A stretch of 64,000 nucleotides of DNA from Pseudoclavibacter sp. CFCC 11306 (GCF_008831235.1 NZ_WBKF01000001.1:738519-802518), one strand, 5' to 3'. Shown: positions 10,731 to 19,881, counted from the first letter of the stretch. Program-made: numbers and translations. Notes: a model not told the origin generated them from the sequence alone.

Positions 10731-10749
10731 GCTCGGCTTCGTTCCGAGC
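10731..10749. terminator. Weak hairpin between convergent M23 and xerC genes
   Basis: A 6-base-pair GCTCGG/CCGAGC stem with a 7-base loop lies in the 99-base gap between two convergent genes. No T-tract is present; the call rests on position. Confidence 0.35.
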
Positions 10750-10806
10750 ACTTCGATTGCGACGAGCATGGCAGCGATGGGCCGGCTGCGATGGATTTGG
10801 CTGCGA

Positions 10807-11733
10807 TCAGGCGCGGGGATGCGCCTGCAGGTACGACGAGGCGAGCTGCTCGACAGAGACGTGCGTGTAGATCTGCGTCGTGCCGATGCTCGAGTGCCCG
10901 AGCAGGGTCTGCACGGCGCGCAGGTCGGCTCCCCCGTCGAGCATGTGCGTCGCGGCGGTGTGACGAAACGAGTGCGGGCCGGCATTGCGCGCGCCGACCG
11001 CTGTGAGTGCCTGTGTGACGACGCCGTGTACCGTGCGTGCGTTGATCTGGCCGCCTCGCGCGCCGAGAAAGAGATGATGCCCCGCATCAGGATGCGCTGC
11101 GCGCGCTAAGAGTGCACCTCGCGCCGTCTCAAGGTAGTGGTCGATCGCCGCGAGCGCGATGTCGCCGATCGGTACGACACGCTGCTTGTCTCCCTTGCCG
11201 ACGACGGTGATCAGCCGGTTGTCGCGGTCGATGTCGTCCAGGGTGAGGCCGACCAGCTCGGAGACGCGCAGTGCAGAGGCATAGAGCACTTCGAGCATGG
11301 CCCAATCGCGTACTTTCACCAGGTCACCGGATGCCGCCGCCTCGTGGGCATGGTCGAGCAGCGCCCGCATCGTCTGGCTGCTGTGGACGACCGGCAGGGT
11401 GCGACCGGTCTTCGGTACCTGGAGCCGCGCGGCGGGGTCGGCGTCGACGATGCCCTGTTCGAACGCCCAGCGCCCGAACGATCGTGCAACGGTGGAACGG
11501 CGCGCCAGGCTCGTCTCGGCGAGACCACGCTGCGAACTGTGCCACAGCCAGTCTCTGAGGTGATCGAGGCGCAACTGGCCGATGTGGGTCACTCGCGTGT
11601 CGGTGAGATCGGCAACGAGGTCTTTCAGATCGTTGCCATAGGCCTTCACCGTGTTCGTTGAAAGCCCTCTGACCACCCGGAGTTCGCTCAGGTAGCGGTC
11701 GATCGCCGCGGCGATAGAGATCTCAGCAGTCAT
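10807..11733 (-). CDS. xerC: Tyrosine recombinase XerC
   Basis: A 308-residue site-specific recombinase for chromosome dimer resolution at dif. It has an N-terminal SAM-like DNA-binding domain (about 1-90) and a C-terminal catalytic domain with all active-site residues: Arg in ASALRVSELVGL, Lys in GKGDKQR, HSFRH, and LGHSSIGTTQIYTH, which supplies the final His and the Tyr nucleophile. The ATG at 11733 was chosen because family similarity starts there. It lies 20 bases downstream of dprA, the usual actinobacterial order. Confidence 0.93.
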   Translation of the reverse strand: MTAEISIAAAIDRYLSELRVVRGLSTNTVKAYGNDLKDLVADLTDTRVTHIGQLRLDHLRDWLWHSSQRGLAETSLARRSTVARSFGRWAFEQGIVDADPAARLQVPKTGRTLPVVHSSQTMRALLDHAHEAAASGDLVKVRDWAMLEVLYASALRVSELVGLTLDDIDRDNRLITVVGKGDKQRVVPIGDIALAAIDHYLETARGALLARAAHPDAGHHLFLGARGGQINARTVHGVVTQALTAVGARNAGPHSFRHTAATHMLDGGADLRAVQTLLGHSSIGTTQIYTHVSVEQLASSYLQAHPRA

Positions 11734-11753
11734 GCCACCAGAATGCCACGCGA

Positions 11754-12989
11754 TCAGCTGCGCAGCCACGCACCGCCGCCACGGTGGCAGGCCAGTTGCA
11801 GCAGTTCCAGCTCGTTCAGACACGATCTCACGGTCGTCAGCGGCATGCCGGAGAGCTGTGCGATGCCCAAGACGTCCTGCGCCTGTCTCGGGTGCAGCGC
11901 GTCATGCACGCGCACCAACTCTGGGCGCAGACCGTCGGTCTGCACCTGCGCCATCTCAAGCTCCGGCTGTGCGGTGAGCATCGTCAGACAGTCGTCGGCT
12001 CCAGTCGCCAGCGAGGCGAGGCCGTCGCGGATGAGGTGATTCGTTCCTGCGGACGTCGCAGAGAAGATCGACCCGGGCACGGCTGCGACATGACGACCAA
12101 GCTGTGCCGCATGATGTACCGTGTTGATCGCCCCAGACCTGCGCCCGGCCTCGATCACCACCGTCATCGCCCCGAGCGCAGCGATGTTGCGGTTCCGCTG
12201 CAGAAACCTCCACCGCGTCGGCGGCGTACCCGGAGCCTGCTCGGCAATCAGACAGCCACGGTCGGCGATCTCGCGCAGTAGCTCTTCGTTTCCGGCCGGG
12301 TACAGTCGATCGATGCCCCCGGCGAGCACCGCCACAGTGTCGCCCTGCAGGCTGAGCGCCGCGCGGTGCGCCTGCCGATCGATGCCGTATGCGCCGCCTG
12401 AGACCACGCTGAAGCCGTGTCGCACACACCCCTGCACGAGTTCGGCGCAGGCTTCCAACCCGTAGCTGCTGGCTGATCGGGCACCGACGATCGAGATGGT
12501 ACGAGGCCGGGTCAGCAGAGCCGGCCGGCCAAGCACCCACAGACACATTGGCGCGTGTTCGGCGAGATCTGAGAACCGTGCGGGCCACGACTCGTCGCCT
12601 GGAATCAGCAGCGTCGCATGCAGACTCGCCGCCGAAGAAAGCGAGTCGAGAAATCTGCGGTCGCCAAGCCGAGGGCTCCAACGCTGCAGCGCTTCTCGAT
12701 ACTGCGAAGTCTGCGCGCCTGGTCGGCTCGGGTCATGCTGCGCTCGAATGTCGACGACGACCTGACGCAGCGCATCGACCGCCCCGTGCTGGCGCACCAG
12801 ACTCCCGGCGACGCCGTCTCCCGGCTCGATCAGATATGACCACCAGGCCGCAGCCAGGGCCGGTTCGATCGACTCCGCACAACCCGGCTCGTGCAGCGCG
12901 TGCAGCTGGGCCGTCACCGCTGCGGCTTCTGACGACGTGAGCCCATGCACGTCGGCCATGATGTCGACGAGTGCCCCGTTACCGATCAT
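11754..12989 (-). CDS. dprA: DNA-processing protein DprA
   Basis: A 411-residue protein of the DprA/Smf family, which loads RecA on incoming single-stranded DNA during transformation. The Rossmann-like core is clear: SIVGARSASSYG, then SGGAYGIDRQAHRAAL, then VLAGGIDRLYP. A C-terminal winged-helix-like tail (about 350-411) is present. The start ATG at 12989 has an excellent GGAGGAG site and overlaps the end of comM by 11 bases. No other natural-competence genes are in the window, so its role may be general recombination. Confidence 0.95.
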   Translation of the reverse strand: MIGNGALVDIMADVHGLTSSEAAAVTAQLHALHEPGCAESIEPALAAAWWSYLIEPGDGVAGSLVRQHGAVDALRQVVVDIRAQHDPSRPGAQTSQYREALQRWSPRLGDRRFLDSLSSAASLHATLLIPGDESWPARFSDLAEHAPMCLWVLGRPALLTRPRTISIVGARSASSYGLEACAELVQGCVRHGFSVVSGGAYGIDRQAHRAALSLQGDTVAVLAGGIDRLYPAGNEELLREIADRGCLIAEQAPGTPPTRWRFLQRNRNIAALGAMTVVIEAGRRSGAINTVHHAAQLGRHVAAVPGSIFSATSAGTNHLIRDGLASLATGADDCLTMLTAQPELEMAQVQTDGLRPELVRVHDALHPRQAQDVLGIAQLSGMPLTTVRSCLNELELLQLACHRGGGAWLRS

Positions 12990-14562
12990 GTTCTCCTCCT
13001 CCCCGCCACGACATCGCCCTGGCGATGTGCTCGCTGTCGGGTGACTCATCGCCGGCGAGATCGCAGAGCGTCCAGGCGATGCGCAGCAGCCGGAAATAAC
13101 CGCGCAGCGTGATGGTGCCGAGATCGAGTGCCCGGTCGAGCGTTGCAGTCGCCTGTGGCGTGAGCCGCAGTCGACCGCGGAGTGTCTCGCCCGACACCTG
13201 ACTGTTCAGCTCGTGCCCGAACGGCCGAAGCCGCTCGGCACTCGCCGCTCTGGCACGTGCGACCTGCTCCCGAGCCTGAGCGCTGGTCAGCCTCTCGGCC
13301 TCGTCGATCAGAGCGCGGTGGCTGCGCACCCGACCAACGCCGACTCTGAGATCGACTCGATCGAGCAGCGGGCCGCTCAGCCTGGCCAGATACCGTCTGC
13401 GCTGAGACGGCGTGCAGGTGCACGTGCTCTCTGGTTCTGTGGCATACCCACACGGGCAGGGGTTCGCCGCCATCACCAGCTGAAAGTCAGCCGGCAGGCG
13501 GCCCACGACCCCGGCCCTGTGCAGCGTCAGCGTGCCCGTCTCGAGACATTGCCGCAGAGAGTCGAGCACATGAGTTCGGAACTCCGGCGCTTCGTCGAGA
13601 AAAAGCACTCCGTGAGCGCTGAGTGAGACGAGCCCGGGTCTGAGCGAGCTGCCTCCCCCGATCAGCCCAGCCATGGTGAGGCTGTGATGCGGCGCCTCGA
13701 ACGGCGGCTGAGTCGGCAGTTCGCACACGCCGGTTCTCGAAGTGAGTGAGCGCACGGCGGTCACCTCGAGCTGCTCGCGCCTGCTCAGCGGTGGCAGCAG
13801 CGTCGCCAGACTGTTCGCCAGCATCGACTTGCCTGCTCCCGGGCTGCCGGTGAGCATCAGATGATGCCTGCCGGTCGCAGCGACGATCAGCGCTTCGACG
13901 GCATCATGCTGACCCACGATCTCGCTGAGGTCGGGTGGCGTGTGCACACGCTCGGCGTTCGAGGGTGTCAGCTCATCAGCCTCGTCAGCAGGCTCGCCGC
14001 GTCGCGATCGCCCTGACGGGGGCACAGGCGGCCGATCCCGTGGGTGCGGCTGGGCGCCCAAGAGCCGAATCAACTCGATCAGATCGTCGACGCCCACGAC
14101 ATGGATGTCGTCGACGAACCGCGCCTCGGGCAGATTCTCGCGCGGTACGACCGCTTTCGTCACACCGCCTCGCACGGCGCCGAGCAGTGCCGGCAGCACC
14201 CCGGGAATCGGACGGATGCGGCCTTCGAGAGTCAGCTCGCCGAGCACCACGGTGTCGCGCGAGGGATGCGGTGGCACGATGCCCTGCGCGATCAAGACCG
14301 CCACGGCGATCGCCGCGTCGAAGGCGGTGCCGTGTTTGGGCGCGCCGGCCGGCACCAGGTTGACGGTCAGCCGCGTATCCGGATACGGCTGGCCGGTATT
14401 GCCCAACGCGACACGCACCCGGTGCTCTGCCTGTGCGACGGCGGTGTCGGCCAGGCCGACAATGCGGGTCGCGGGAAGTCCCGCGCTCACGTCGGCCTCG
14501 ATGTCGATGAGACTGCCCTCGATGCCGGTCAGCGACACCGCTCTGCACATGCCGAGGGTCAT
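12979..14562 (-). CDS. comM: YifB/ComM-type magnesium-chelatase-like AAA+ ATPase
   Basis: A 527-residue protein. The N-terminal Lon-protease-like domain (about 1-170) is followed by a Mg-chelatase AAA+ module with Walker A GSPGAGKS, Walker B VLFLDEAPEF and the AANPCPCGY motif. Several Cys residues follow (CPCGY...CTCTPSQ), typical of the family. ComM is a branch-migration helicase for integrating transformed DNA. The ATG at 14562 overlaps the yraN stop (ATGA), and its own 3' end overlaps dprA, so yraN-comM-dprA form a coupled unit. Confidence 0.95.
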   Translation of the reverse strand: MTLGMCRAVSLTGIEGSLIDIEADVSAGLPATRIVGLADTAVAQAEHRVRVALGNTGQPYPDTRLTVNLVPAGAPKHGTAFDAAIAVAVLIAQGIVPPHPSRDTVVLGELTLEGRIRPIPGVLPALLGAVRGGVTKAVVPRENLPEARFVDDIHVVGVDDLIELIRLLGAQPHPRDRPPVPPSGRSRRGEPADEADELTPSNAERVHTPPDLSEIVGQHDAVEALIVAATGRHHLMLTGSPGAGKSMLANSLATLLPPLSRREQLEVTAVRSLTSRTGVCELPTQPPFEAPHHSLTMAGLIGGGSSLRPGLVSLSAHGVLFLDEAPEFRTHVLDSLRQCLETGTLTLHRAGVVGRLPADFQLVMAANPCPCGYATEPESTCTCTPSQRRRYLARLSGPLLDRVDLRVGVGRVRSHRALIDEAERLTSAQAREQVARARAASAERLRPFGHELNSQVSGETLRGRLRLTPQATATLDRALDLGTITLRGYFRLLRIAWTLCDLAGDESPDSEHIARAMSWRGGGEHDR

Positions 14563-14966
14563 CGCACACCTCGTCGATGCTCCAGCTGCAGACCGTCTCG
14601 GCGCATCCGCACGCCGATGGCGTCGATGCGCACCGGACCAGGCCATCCCTCGTTGCTCTGCAGCCAGCGCCCGACCAGAGCGCGCAGCTGACGCATCTTG
14701 CGTGCGTCGATCGCTTCGAACGGTGTGCCGTGCTGATCTCCGGAACGCGTCTTCACCTCGATGAAGACGAGCGCCTCACCGTCACGAGCGATGATGTCGA
14801 TCTCTCCCGCACGGCCGGAGCGCCAGTTGCGGTCGACGATCGTGTAGCCCAGATCGGTCAGATAATGCGCGGCAATTGACTCACCCCGTCTGCCGAGCGG
14901 CAGACGTGAGTCGGTGACCTTGCCGGGTCGTTCCGCCGCGTCTTCGGTGGTCTCGCGTGCTGTCAT
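14559..14966 (-). CDS. YraN/UPF0102 family nuclease-fold protein
   Basis: A 135-residue protein with the restriction-endonuclease-like fold of UPF0102. GRRGESIAAHYL is at the N-terminus, GEIDIIARDGEALVFIEVKTR carries the Asp/Glu-x-Lys metal site, and the family tail follows. It shares a four-base overlap with comM. The exact substrate in actinobacteria is not established. Confidence 0.92.
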   Translation of the reverse strand: MTARETTEDAAERPGKVTDSRLPLGRRGESIAAHYLTDLGYTIVDRNWRSGRAGEIDIIARDGEALVFIEVKTRSGDQHGTPFEAIDARKMRQLRALVGRWLQSNEGWPGPVRIDAIGVRMRRDGLQLEHRRGVR

Positions 14967-15125
14967 GCCACCAGTCTCGGCATGCGGCGATCACCCCGGC
15001 CAGAGCTGTCACAACACTGTGCAGAGATCCCCGCGGCACACCAGCCTGTGCAGAGAGCGTCGAAGCGTCAGAACGTCGTGCGCTGTGCTCATGCGCGCAC
15101 TCGAAAGACGTTCAGAAGACTGAGA

Positions 15126-15452
15126 TCACTGTTCGTCGAGCGAGAGTTCGCTCGGCAGCTCGAGATCATGAGCGGCGAGCTCTTCCACGTTCACATCTTT
15201 GTACGTGAGCACCCGCACCTGTTTGGCGAAGCGATCGGACCGGTAGATGTCCCAGACCCAGACGTCGGTCAGGTTCAGCTCGATGTAGAAATCTGGCCCG
15301 ACCTCGCGCCGCTCAAGCTTGACGTCATTTGCCAGGTAGAAGCGCCGTTCGGTCTCGACCACGTACTTGAACATGTGCACGACGTCGCGGTACTCGCGGT
15401 AGAGCGAGAGCTCTGCCTCGCGCTCGTAGTCGTCGAAATCCTGAGGATCCAT
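15126..15452 (-). CDS. DUF2469 family protein
   Basis: A 108-residue acidic protein matching DUF2469, an actinobacterial family found between rnhB and yraN. Conserved segments are YEREAELSLYREYRDVV, FYLANDV and LNLTDVWVWDIYR. ATG 15452 was preferred over the upstream GTG 15464 because family members start with an MSAEDLEKYE-like sequence. The function is unknown. It follows rnhB by 13 bases. Confidence 0.9.
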   Translation of the reverse strand: MDPQDFDDYEREAELSLYREYRDVVHMFKYVVETERRFYLANDVKLERREVGPDFYIELNLTDVWVWDIYRSDRFAKQVRVLTYKDVNVEELAAHDLELPSELSLDEQ

Positions 15453-15465
15453 ATCGTCTCTCACT

Positions 15466-16146
15466 CTAGCTGCCCTTCTTGCTCTTGTCGCCTCTGCCGC
15501 CAGGCTGGTGCAGCCAGGTCATGCGGTGCAGCACAGAAGGTCCGTGCTCGGCGATCGCAGCCATGTGCACGGCGCTGCCGTAGCCGCGATTGGTCTGCCA
15601 TGAATACTGGGGGTACTGCTCGGCGTACACTGCCATGCGATCATCGCGATCGACCTTGGCGAGCACACTCGCGGCCGCCACGGACGCGCAGTCGCGGTCT
15701 GCTTTGGCTCGAATCACCACGCGCACCTGACACGGCGCCTGCAGCCCTGCGGTCAGCCAGTCAGACGAGCCGTCAAGAATGACCACCGCCTGCGCCTCGA
15801 GGGGCTGCTCCGCCAGCAGCGCGCCGACGGCGCTCGACGCTGCCTCGCGCAGACAGCTCACGATGCCGTCGCCGTCGATGCGAGTGTTGTCGACCGAGGC
15901 GACCGTCCAGCCGGCCGCCCACTCCCGAATCGGCTCGACCAGGGCATGGCGGCGACGGTCGGTGAGCGCCTTGGAGTCACGCAGACCTTCGGGCCAGGCT
16001 CCGGCATCCGCACGTATCGCGACCGCGCCCACCGTGACCGGGCCGGCGAGCGCACCGCGACCGACCTCGTCACAGCCGATCACGAGCGTCGCACCGTCGG
16101 CGAAGAGCCTTGTCTCGAGTTCGAGAGTGGGGTCGACCGCCGCCAT
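15466..16146 (-). CDS. rnhB: Ribonuclease HII
   Basis: A 226-residue enzyme that cleaves RNA in RNA-DNA hybrids and removes ribonucleotides misincorporated in DNA. The metal-binding acids are in IGCDEVGRGALAGP and ILDGSSDW, and DRDCASVAAASVLAKVDRD carries the remaining motif. Its start overlaps the lepB stop: ATG 16146 shares one base with TGA, and an adjacent GTG at 16149 is equally possible. Confidence 0.96.
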   Translation of the reverse strand: MAAVDPTLELETRLFADGATLVIGCDEVGRGALAGPVTVGAVAIRADAGAWPEGLRDSKALTDRRRHALVEPIREWAAGWTVASVDNTRIDGDGIVSCLREAASSAVGALLAEQPLEAQAVVILDGSSDWLTAGLQAPCQVRVVIRAKADRDCASVAAASVLAKVDRDDRMAVYAEQYPQYSWQTNRGYGSAVHMAAIAEHGPSVLHRMTWLHQPGGRGDKSKKGS

Positions 16147-16901
16147 CACTCAGCCGACGAAGACTGATCGGGAACGTCTGAGAACACCTCATGGTGCGCG
16201 TCGATGCCCTGCCAGCGCGACGACGGCCATGAGATCACGAACGCACGACCGACGACCTGATCGACCGCGACCATTCCTCTGCCAGGTTCGTCTATGTGTG
16301 CGCTCGAATCACGCGAGTTGCCCCGGTTGTCGCCCATCATCCAGAGCGAGTTGGCGGGCACCGTCACGTCGAAGGTGCGCGCGCACGAGGCGTTTCCCGG
16401 AGCCAGATACGACGACTCGTCGAGCTGCACTCCATTGACGCTCAACGGTCCGCCGACGTGCTCGCACACCAGGTGGTCTCCTTCGACGCCGATGATGCGC
16501 TTGACCAGATACTGGTGGCTGTCAGAGTCACCGAGGCCGACGAAGGTCAGGGCGTCCTGGATGCCTCTGCCCAGGCTCCAGCCCTGTGCCGCAGCCGACG
16601 GGGCTGCCAGCCAGCCGCCCGGGTCCTGAAAGACCACGACGTCGCCACGCGAGACGCCGAAGGGCTTCGGCTGGAGTCGGTTGACCAGCACACGGTCGCC
16701 GACCTGCAACGTCTGCTCCATCGATCCCGAGGGAATCGAGAACGTGCGCACCAGGAACGTGCGCAGCAGGGTCGAGAGAATGAGCGCCACGACGATGATC
16801 ACGACGATGTCGCGCAGCATGAGCAGCGTGCGCGATGCGCCCGACTGCCCGTCGCCCGGGGTCTGCGACTCTTCTGAGTCAAGCACCTCTTCGCCGCTCA
16901 C
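16146..16901 (-). CDS. lepB: Signal peptidase I
   Basis: A 251-residue membrane-bound serine protease that removes Sec and Tat signal peptides. A single N-terminal membrane helix (about 29-50) is followed by the catalytic Ser in FSIPSGSMEQTL and the catalytic Lys in YLVKRIIGVEGD. The box-E sequence MGDNRGNSRDS is intact. The GTG start has GAGAGG upstream. It lies downstream of rplS beyond a strong terminator hairpin and is coupled to rnhB. Confidence 0.96.
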   Translation of the reverse strand: MSGEEVLDSEESQTPGDGQSGASRTLLMLRDIVVIIVVALILSTLLRTFLVRTFSIPSGSMEQTLQVGDRVLVNRLQPKPFGVSRGDVVVFQDPGGWLAAPSAAAQGWSLGRGIQDALTFVGLGDSDSHQYLVKRIIGVEGDHLVCEHVGGPLSVNGVQLDESSYLAPGNASCARTFDVTVPANSLWMMGDNRGNSRDSSAHIDEPGRGMVAVDQVVGRAFVISWPSSRWQGIDAHHEVFSDVPDQSSSAE

Positions 16902-16960
16902 CGGTTCGCCTCTCTTCTCTCATTCTCTGCATTTGCCGACCGAGACCGGCATGATGACGA

Positions 16961-17005
16961 CAACGGCCAGCGGGCGCCGCACTGCGACGCATCCGCTGGC
17001 CGTTG
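16961..17005 (-). terminator. Hairpin terminator after rplS
   Basis: A perfect 13-base-pair stem (16961-16973 with 16993-17005) with a 19-base loop begins 12 bases after the rplS stop codon. The T-tract is weak. It would partly uncouple rplS from lepB-rnhB. Confidence 0.8.
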
Positions 17006-17017
17006 AACGTGATTGGA

Positions 17018-17362
17018 TCAGCGCTTCTCGCGGATCTTGGCTGCCTTGCCGCGCAGTGAGCGCAGATAGTACAGCTTGGCACGACGAACGTCGCCGCGCG
17101 ACACGAGCTCGATCTTGTCGATCACCGGCGAGTGCACCGGGAAGGTACGCTCGACGCCGACCTGGAACGAGATCTTGCGCACGGTGAAGGTCTCGCGCAC
17201 ACCGGCACCCTGGCGCTTGAGCACGACGCCCTGGAACACCTGGATACGGCTGCGGTTGCCCTCGATGATGTTGACGTGCACCTTGACGGTGTCACCGGCG
17301 CGGAAGTCTGGGATGTCGCTCTTCAGCGATGCTGCGTCGACTTTGTCCAGCGTGTTGCTCAT
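17018..17362 (-). CDS. rplS: 50S ribosomal protein bL19
   Basis: A 114-residue ribosomal protein of standard length; the family signature is at [20 protein letters not shown] and the tail is [17 protein letters not shown]. It sits after trmD in the conserved rpsP-rimM-trmD-rplS order, but here a 228-base gap containing a promoter-like sequence and a strongly structured leader separates it from trmD. It is followed by a terminator, so it is probably controlled as its own unit. Confidence 0.98.
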   Translation of the reverse strand: MSNTLDKVDAASLKSDIPDFRAGDTVKVHVNIIEGNRSRIQVFQGVVLKRQGAGVRETFTVRKISFQVGVERTFPVHSPVIDKIELVSRGDVRRAKLYYLRSLRGKAAKIREKR

Positions 17363-17382
17363 GAGTTCTTCGCTCTCTGCAC

Positions 17383-17471
17383 CTGCCGCAGGTCAGGAGC
17401 GTGAATACGTAACGATTCGGATTGTGTCGACGATCGCTCCCCTGCGGCAGAGACAAGCCGATGACACAATC
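17383..17471 (-). ncRNA. Candidate structured leader RNA of rplS with two crossing helices
   Basis: Two long complementary pairs cross. Helix A joins 17463-17471 to 17420-17428 (9 base pairs, exact). Helix B joins 17435-17450 to 17383-17392 plus 17396-17401 (10 + 6 base pairs with a 3-base bulge). Each helix encloses one strand of the other, so they form a pseudoknot or exclude each other. The element ends 20 bases before the rplS start codon. Both pairings were read directly from the sequence. A role in L19 autoregulation is inference; L19 leaders are known in Firmicutes, but I do not recognise this one. Confidence 0.6.
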
Positions 17472-17475
17472 TCTC

Positions 17476-17505
17476 ATCTTGCCACATGCCGGGGTGAGCC
17501 GCAAA
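17476..17505 (-). promoter_or_regulatory. Candidate rplS promoter
   Basis: A minus-strand -35 TTTGCG (17500-17505) and -10 CAAGAT (17476-17481), in a TGGCAAGAT context, are 18 bases apart. Transcription would begin near 17469-17470, almost exactly at the 5' edge of the structured leader, which supports both calls. Confidence 0.5.
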
Positions 17506-17590
17506 CGTCTGCCCGCACTGCGCCGGATGCACCGCTCGCGCCCGCCTCTGCGTCTCAGCCCAAGCGCCAAGACTGTGCTCGGCCGCCCCG

Positions 17591-18298
17591 TCAGGGCAGC
17601 AGGTCGGGTCTCATGCGTCGAGTGCGCGTCACACTCTGTTCGTGCTGCCACTCGGCGACGAGACGGTGGTTACCGCTGAGCAGAACCGGGGGCACTTCAA
17701 AGCCGCGCCATTCAGCAGGCTTCGTGTAGCTCGGGTGCTCGAGCAGGCCGCGATTGTGCGACTCTTCGACCAGCGACTCGGGATTGCCGATCACGCCGGG
17801 CAGCAGGCGGGCGACGGCTTCGACGACGACCAGCACGGCGACCTCGCCGCCGTTGAGCACGTAGTCGCCGATGCTGATCTCGCCGGTGCGCCAGTGCGCT
17901 GCGGCGTAGTCGACGACGCGCTGATCGATGCCTTCGTAGCGGCCGCAGCAGAAGACGATGTGCCGTTCGTGAGAAAGCTCAACCGCACGCTGCTGCGTGA
18001 ACACCGCACCGGCCGGAGTGGTGAACAGCACCAGGGGATCGTCGGCGTCGGCCAGCACGTCGTCGAAGGCCTCACCCCAGGGCTCGGGGCGCATGACCAT
18101 GCCCGCTCCCCCGCCATATGGCGTGTCGTCGACCGTGCGGTGCACGTCGTGGGTGTATTCGCGCAGACTGTGCACGCGCAGATCGATGATGCCTCGATCG
18201 ACCGATTTGCCGACCAGCGACAGTTTCAGCGCGTCGAGGTATTCGGGAAAGATCGTGATGACGTCGATGCGCAGACGCGCAGGCTCAGCGGCGCTCAT
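17591..18298 (-). CDS. trmD: tRNA (guanine-N1)-methyltransferase
   Basis: A 235-residue SPOUT-class enzyme that makes m1G37 in tRNA and prevents +1 frameshifting. It has the N-terminal [14 protein letters not shown], the knot motifs [25 protein letters not shown] and GDYVLNGGE, and the C-terminal helical domain with [10 protein letters not shown]. Its ATG overlaps the rimM stop by four bases. Confidence 0.98.
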   Translation of the reverse strand: MSAAEPARLRIDVITIFPEYLDALKLSLVGKSVDRGIIDLRVHSLREYTHDVHRTVDDTPYGGGAGMVMRPEPWGEAFDDVLADADDPLVLFTTPAGAVFTQQRAVELSHERHIVFCCGRYEGIDQRVVDYAAAHWRTGEISIGDYVLNGGEVAVLVVVEAVARLLPGVIGNPESLVEESHNRGLLEHPSYTKPAEWRGFEVPPVLLSGNHRLVAEWQHEQSVTRTRRMRPDLLP

Positions 18299-19005
18299 AC
18301 GTGGTTGGTGCGGTCGGCTTCAGGCGCAGCGTCATCATTCGATGTGGGGTTCTGCGCCTTCTCAGCGGCTTTGGCGTCAGACACAGCCGTGTCAGAGACG
18401 GGCGCAGACTGGGCCGTCAGCTCTGCCACGACATCCGCCACCTCTTGGGCCGGCACCTCGTCGGCCTCGTCTTCGCCGTCGTCGGCGGGCTCGAACAGGC
18501 CGCCGGGCGGGGTGATGGTGACGGTGCGCTCGTCGAGATCGACGCCGCTCACGAAGTGTTTGACGAAGGGCAGCAGCACCTCGTCGCTCTCAGTCTGAAT
18601 CGCGAGGATGTCCTGGCCGGGCAGGTGGTCGACTCGCGAGACCGTGCCGACGGCCTCGCCGTTGCGCATGACGACAAGATCGACGAGCTGGTGGTCATAC
18701 CAGGCATCGGTCTCATCAGGCAGCTTGGTCTCATCCTGATCGATGGTCAGAATGGCCTTGGCGATGCTCTCTGCCGCTGTGCGATCGGGAATCTCGGCGA
18801 AGAACGCGACCGGGCTGGTGTTGTACCAGCGCAGCTCGCGCAAAGTGATGGTGCGGCCGTGCCATGAGGAATCGGCAGGCACCTGAAGATTGAATGTGGC
18901 GCCCGGAACCAGTCGCCGCTCGGGCTCATCGGTGTACAGCTCTACCTTGAGGCCACCTTTGAGCCCGTGCGGCTTGGTCAGACGGGCGATGCGAAGCTGC
19001 AGCAT
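18295..19005 (-). CDS. rimM: Ribosome maturation factor RimM
   Basis: A 236-residue 16S processing factor. The N-terminal RimM domain contains [20 protein letters not shown] and the PRC-barrel contains [19 protein letters not shown] and [10 protein letters not shown] non-conserved acidic Ala/Glu/Asp-rich tail of about 60 residues makes it longer than the usual ~170. It lies three bases after khpA and overlaps trmD by four bases. Confidence 0.95.
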   Translation of the reverse strand: MLQLRIARLTKPHGLKGGLKVELYTDEPERRLVPGATFNLQVPADSSWHGRTITLRELRWYNTSPVAFFAEIPDRTAAESIAKAILTIDQDETKLPDETDAWYDHQLVDLVVMRNGEAVGTVSRVDHLPGQDILAIQTESDEVLLPFVKHFVSGVDLDERTVTITPPGGLFEPADDGEDEADEVPAQEVADVVAELTAQSAPVSDTAVSDAKAAEKAQNPTSNDDAAPEADRTNHV

Positions 19006-19008
19006 GAC

Positions 19009-19245
19009 CTAAGCGTCGGTGTCGACGATGTTGACCCGCACGTGACGGCCGTCGGCCAGAGCGTCGACCACAGTGCGAAGTGCCTGTGCCGTGCGCCCTG
19101 AACGACCGATCACGCGGCCGAGGTCATCGGGTGCGACACGCACGTCGATGACTTCGGCCCGAGCGGTGTGCCGCTCGTCGACGGTGACGTCGTCAGGGCT
19201 GCTGACGATGCCACGCACCAGATGGTCAACGGTCTGCTGCAGCAT
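19009..19245 (-). CDS. khpA: KH-domain RNA-binding protein
   Basis: A 78-residue protein consisting of one KH domain; the RNA-binding loop is VIGRSGRTAQALR. KhpA-type proteins bind many RNAs and are encoded between rpsP and rimM in actinobacteria and Firmicutes. ATG 19245 was chosen because family members begin MLxxxxxHLVRGIV. A GTG at 19251 overlapping the rpsP stop is the alternative. Confidence 0.94.
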   Translation of the reverse strand: MLQQTVDHLVRGIVSSPDDVTVDERHTARAEVIDVRVAPDDLGRVIGRSGRTAQALRTVVDALADGRHVRVNIVDTDA

Positions 19246-19247
19246 GC

Positions 19248-19664
19248 TCACGCCTCGTCGGCTGCGTCAGCGGCAGGCTCGGCTGCGGCCTCTGCGGCAG
19301 GAGCGGCCTTCTTCTCGGTCTTGGGCAGCAGCACTGACTTCTTGCTGGCGTCCCGCTCGAACTTCGCCTTGGGCTCGGGAGCCTTCACTGTGCTCTTGGC
19401 GTCTTTGTCGCCCTTGAACTTCGCCCAGTCACCGGTCAGGGTGAGCAGCTTGAACATCTGGTCAGAGGGCTGTGCGCCAACTGAAAGCCAGTACTGTGCG
19501 CGATCTGAGTCGATCTCGATCAGCGAAGGGTGACGGGTCGGCACGTAACGGCCGATCTCCTCGATGACGCGACCATCGCGCTTGGCTCGTGAATCGGTGA
19601 CCACGACGCGAAACTCGGGTGCGTGGACCTTGCCGAAGCGCTTCAGACGGATTTTGACAGACAC
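19248..19664 (-). CDS. rpsP: 30S ribosomal protein bS16
   Basis: A 138-residue protein; the first 80 residues are canonical bS16 ([32 protein letters not shown]). A Lys/Ala/Glu-rich C-terminal extension of about 55 residues follows, as in other actinobacteria. The GTG start has AGGAG 5 bases upstream. It heads the rpsP-khpA-rimM-trmD operon. Confidence 0.97.
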   Translation of the reverse strand: MSVKIRLKRFGKVHAPEFRVVVTDSRAKRDGRVIEEIGRYVPTRHPSLIEIDSDRAQYWLSVGAQPSDQMFKLLTLTGDWAKFKGDKDAKSTVKAPEPKAKFERDASKKSVLLPKTEKKAAPAAEAAAEPAADAADEA

Positions 19665-19698
19665 AATGCTCCTGTAATTCAGATTCGATTCGAACCCA

Positions 19699-19796
19699 GT
19701 CGTGGGTGTGGGGCCTCACGACGGAAAGCTCTGGATGATCGAGGGCATGCAGATGAGAGGGTCTGCGCGCCCACGGGTTACCGACTGTCTATTGTG
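19699..19796 (-). promoter_or_regulatory. rpsP promoter and leader
   Basis: A minus-strand -10 box CACAAT (19791-19796) lies in a TGTGGCACAATAGAC context typical of actinobacterial ribosomal promoters, though no good -35 is seen. The predicted leader of about 120 bases carries a hairpin (19699-19704 with 19717-19722) about 35 bases before the GTG start. Confidence 0.4.
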
Positions 19797-19818
19797 CCAC
19801 ACTCCGCGCCGTTTGTGT

Positions 19819-19836
19819 GTCACATGACGTTGTGAC
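19819..19836. repeat. Inverted repeat in the rpsP / YbdK-like gene divergent region
   Basis: GTCACA and TGTGAC are separated by 6 bases, upstream of both divergent genes. The half-site order is opposite to the GlxR/CRP consensus (TGTGA-N6-TCACA). An operator role is possible but unsupported. Confidence 0.35.
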
Positions 19837-19881
19837 GCGCTATGACTTCGCGCGCACAGCGCAGACCACTACGCTTTACCC

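Noticed and set aside
19819..19836. GlxR/CRP-type operator between rpsP and the YbdK-like gene
   Set aside because: The half-sites are in the reverse order (TCACA-N8-TGTGA rather than TGTGA-N6-TCACA), so the site was kept only as an inverted repeat.
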